A stretch of DNA of 64,000 nt from Anaerolineales bacterium (lineage in GTDB: Bacteria > Chloroflexota > Anaerolineae > Anaerolineales > Villigracilaceae): assembly GCA_015075275.1 (NCBI GenBank), contig JABTUU010000001.1, positions 1,219,216 through 1,283,215 of the forward strand. The letters are read 5' to 3'. The position numbers were made by a program, and so were the translations under genes. The notes under the pieces are model-generated. The model was given only the letters and a program-made list of their open reading frames with translations, was not told the origin of the DNA and did no database searches. Below, piece after piece: positions 63,338 to 64,000 of this stretch; the first letter of the stretch is position 1; each line of letters starts with the position of its first letter.

Positions 63338-64000
63338 ATGAAAATCGCCCTGCTCGGCACGCGCGGCATCCCCGCCAGTTACAGCGGGTTTGAAACTTGC
63401 GTAGAACAACTCGGTCAGCGCCTTGCGGCGCGCGGTCACGAGGTAACGGTTTATTGCCGCAGTCACCACATTACATACTCCGAACCGGAATACAAGGGGA
63501 TGCGGTTGGTGAAACTCCCGACGCTTCCTAACAAATATCTGGATACGATCATCCATTCTTTCCTATCCTCGTTGCACGCCCTCTTTCAAGGATTCGATAT
63601 TGGGCTGTATTTCATTGCGGGGAACAGCCCGGTGACGTGGATTCCGCGTCTGGTTGGCACGCGCACGATCCTCAACGTGGACGGGCTGGATTGGCGGCGC
63701 GAGAAATGGCCCGCGTTGGCAAAGAAATATATCCAATTCGCGGAATACCTCGCTACGATCTTACCCACCGCTTATCTGACCGATTCGCGCCATGTGCAGC
63801 AGTATTATAAAGAACAATTCAAGAGCGAACCCGCTTACATCCCTTACGGTTCGGACGTGGACATTCTCCCGCCGGGCGAGACGCTGGCAAAGTTCGGATT
63901 AGAAGCCGGAAAATATGTCTTGTTCGTAGGCAGGTTGGTTCCAGAGAATTGCGCGCACCACCTTGTGGAAGCCTTTCGCAAAATGGAAACCGACCTGAAG
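63338..64000 (+). CDS. Glycosyltransferase with DUF1972 domain, 3' partial
   Basis: The open frame runs from ATG 63338 (AAGGAAAA upstream) to the window end, giving 221 residues. The start KIALLGTRGIPASYSGFETCVEQL is the DUF1972/rhamnosyltransferase-type N-terminal domain. A GT4 donor domain begins at VLFVGRLVPENCAHHLVEAF. It should transfer a sugar, probably rhamnose-like, to the same repeat unit. The C-terminal catalytic half lies outside the window. Confidence 0.88.
   Translation, partial: MKIALLGTRGIPASYSGFETCVEQLGQRLAARGHEVTVYCRSHHITYSEPEYKGMRLVKLPTLPNKYLDTIIHSFLSSLHALFQGFDIGLYFIAGNSPVTWIPRLVGTRTILNVDGLDWRREKWPALAKKYIQFAEYLATILPTAYLTDSRHVQQYYKEQFKSEPAYIPYGSDVDILPPGETLAKFGLEAGKYVLFVGRLVPENCAHHLVEAFRKMETDLK

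Noticed and set aside
1..64000. CRISPR arrays, tRNA, rRNA and phage modules
   Set aside because: No regularly spaced direct repeats, no tRNA or rRNA signatures and no integrase or structural phage genes were seen; the baseplate-J-like protein stands alone.

Overview
The window looks like chromosomal DNA of a member of the Chloroflexota, most likely Anaerolineae. This is an inference from gene content: a FadN-type beta-oxidation operon, a membrane-anchored baseplate-J-like protein, LysM/DUF11 lipoproteins, a sortase remnant and several families of intergenic hairpin repeats. No rRNA, tRNA or CRISPR array was seen. Both ends cut through genes: a DinG-type helicase on the left and a glycosyltransferase on the right.

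Positions 1-11035: the 3' part of a DinG helicase and a small membrane protein, then a minus-strand fatty-acid degradation operon. Its order is TetR regulator, metallo-beta-lactamase-fold hydrolase, two acyl-CoA dehydrogenases, FadN-type hydroxyacyl-CoA dehydrogenase/enoyl-CoA hydratase, thiolase and SCP2 protein. One consensus promoter with a perfect 14-bp palindrome just downstream of its -10 box appears to drive it, so the TetR protein probably controls the operon and itself.

Positions 11036-30780: mixed housekeeping and stress genes. These include a YtxH protein, a methyltransferase with a haemolysin-III homologue, a membrane-fused spermidine-synthase-like protein, a PadR/DUF2812 pair, two tandem ATP-grasp ligases and a SIS-domain protein. 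A manganese module (MntR plus an Nramp transporter fused to a universal stress domain) and an ArsR/P1B-4 metal-efflux module each carry a readable operator. UvrB, an rRNA methyltransferase, a NUDIX protein, a frameshifted CAP-LysM gene and a RidA protein follow.

Positions 30780-49430: an IS5-family element inserted directly in front of a truncated ydeI that is joined to a broken sortase. Then come MltG, RuvX, a baseplate-J-like membrane protein, AlaS carrying a repeat-derived insertion, and a large lipoprotein ending in a seven-repeat propeller-like domain. A lipoprotein hydrolase, deoxynucleoside kinase, pirin, NUDIX, YbaK and serine-hydrolase genes complete this part.

Positions 49431-64000: an all-plus-strand surface-polysaccharide locus with chain-length regulator, flippase, polymerase, four different sulfotransferases, a hexapeptide acyltransferase, two glycosyltransferases, an epimerase and an MBOAT/SGNH acylation pair. 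The four sulfotransferases point to a sulfated exopolysaccharide, and the central part is visibly more AT-rich than its surroundings. This is the most unusual system in the window. A second window-wide signal is a -10 hexamer exactly six bases upstream of an ATG at several unrelated genes, which suggests leaderless mRNAs.
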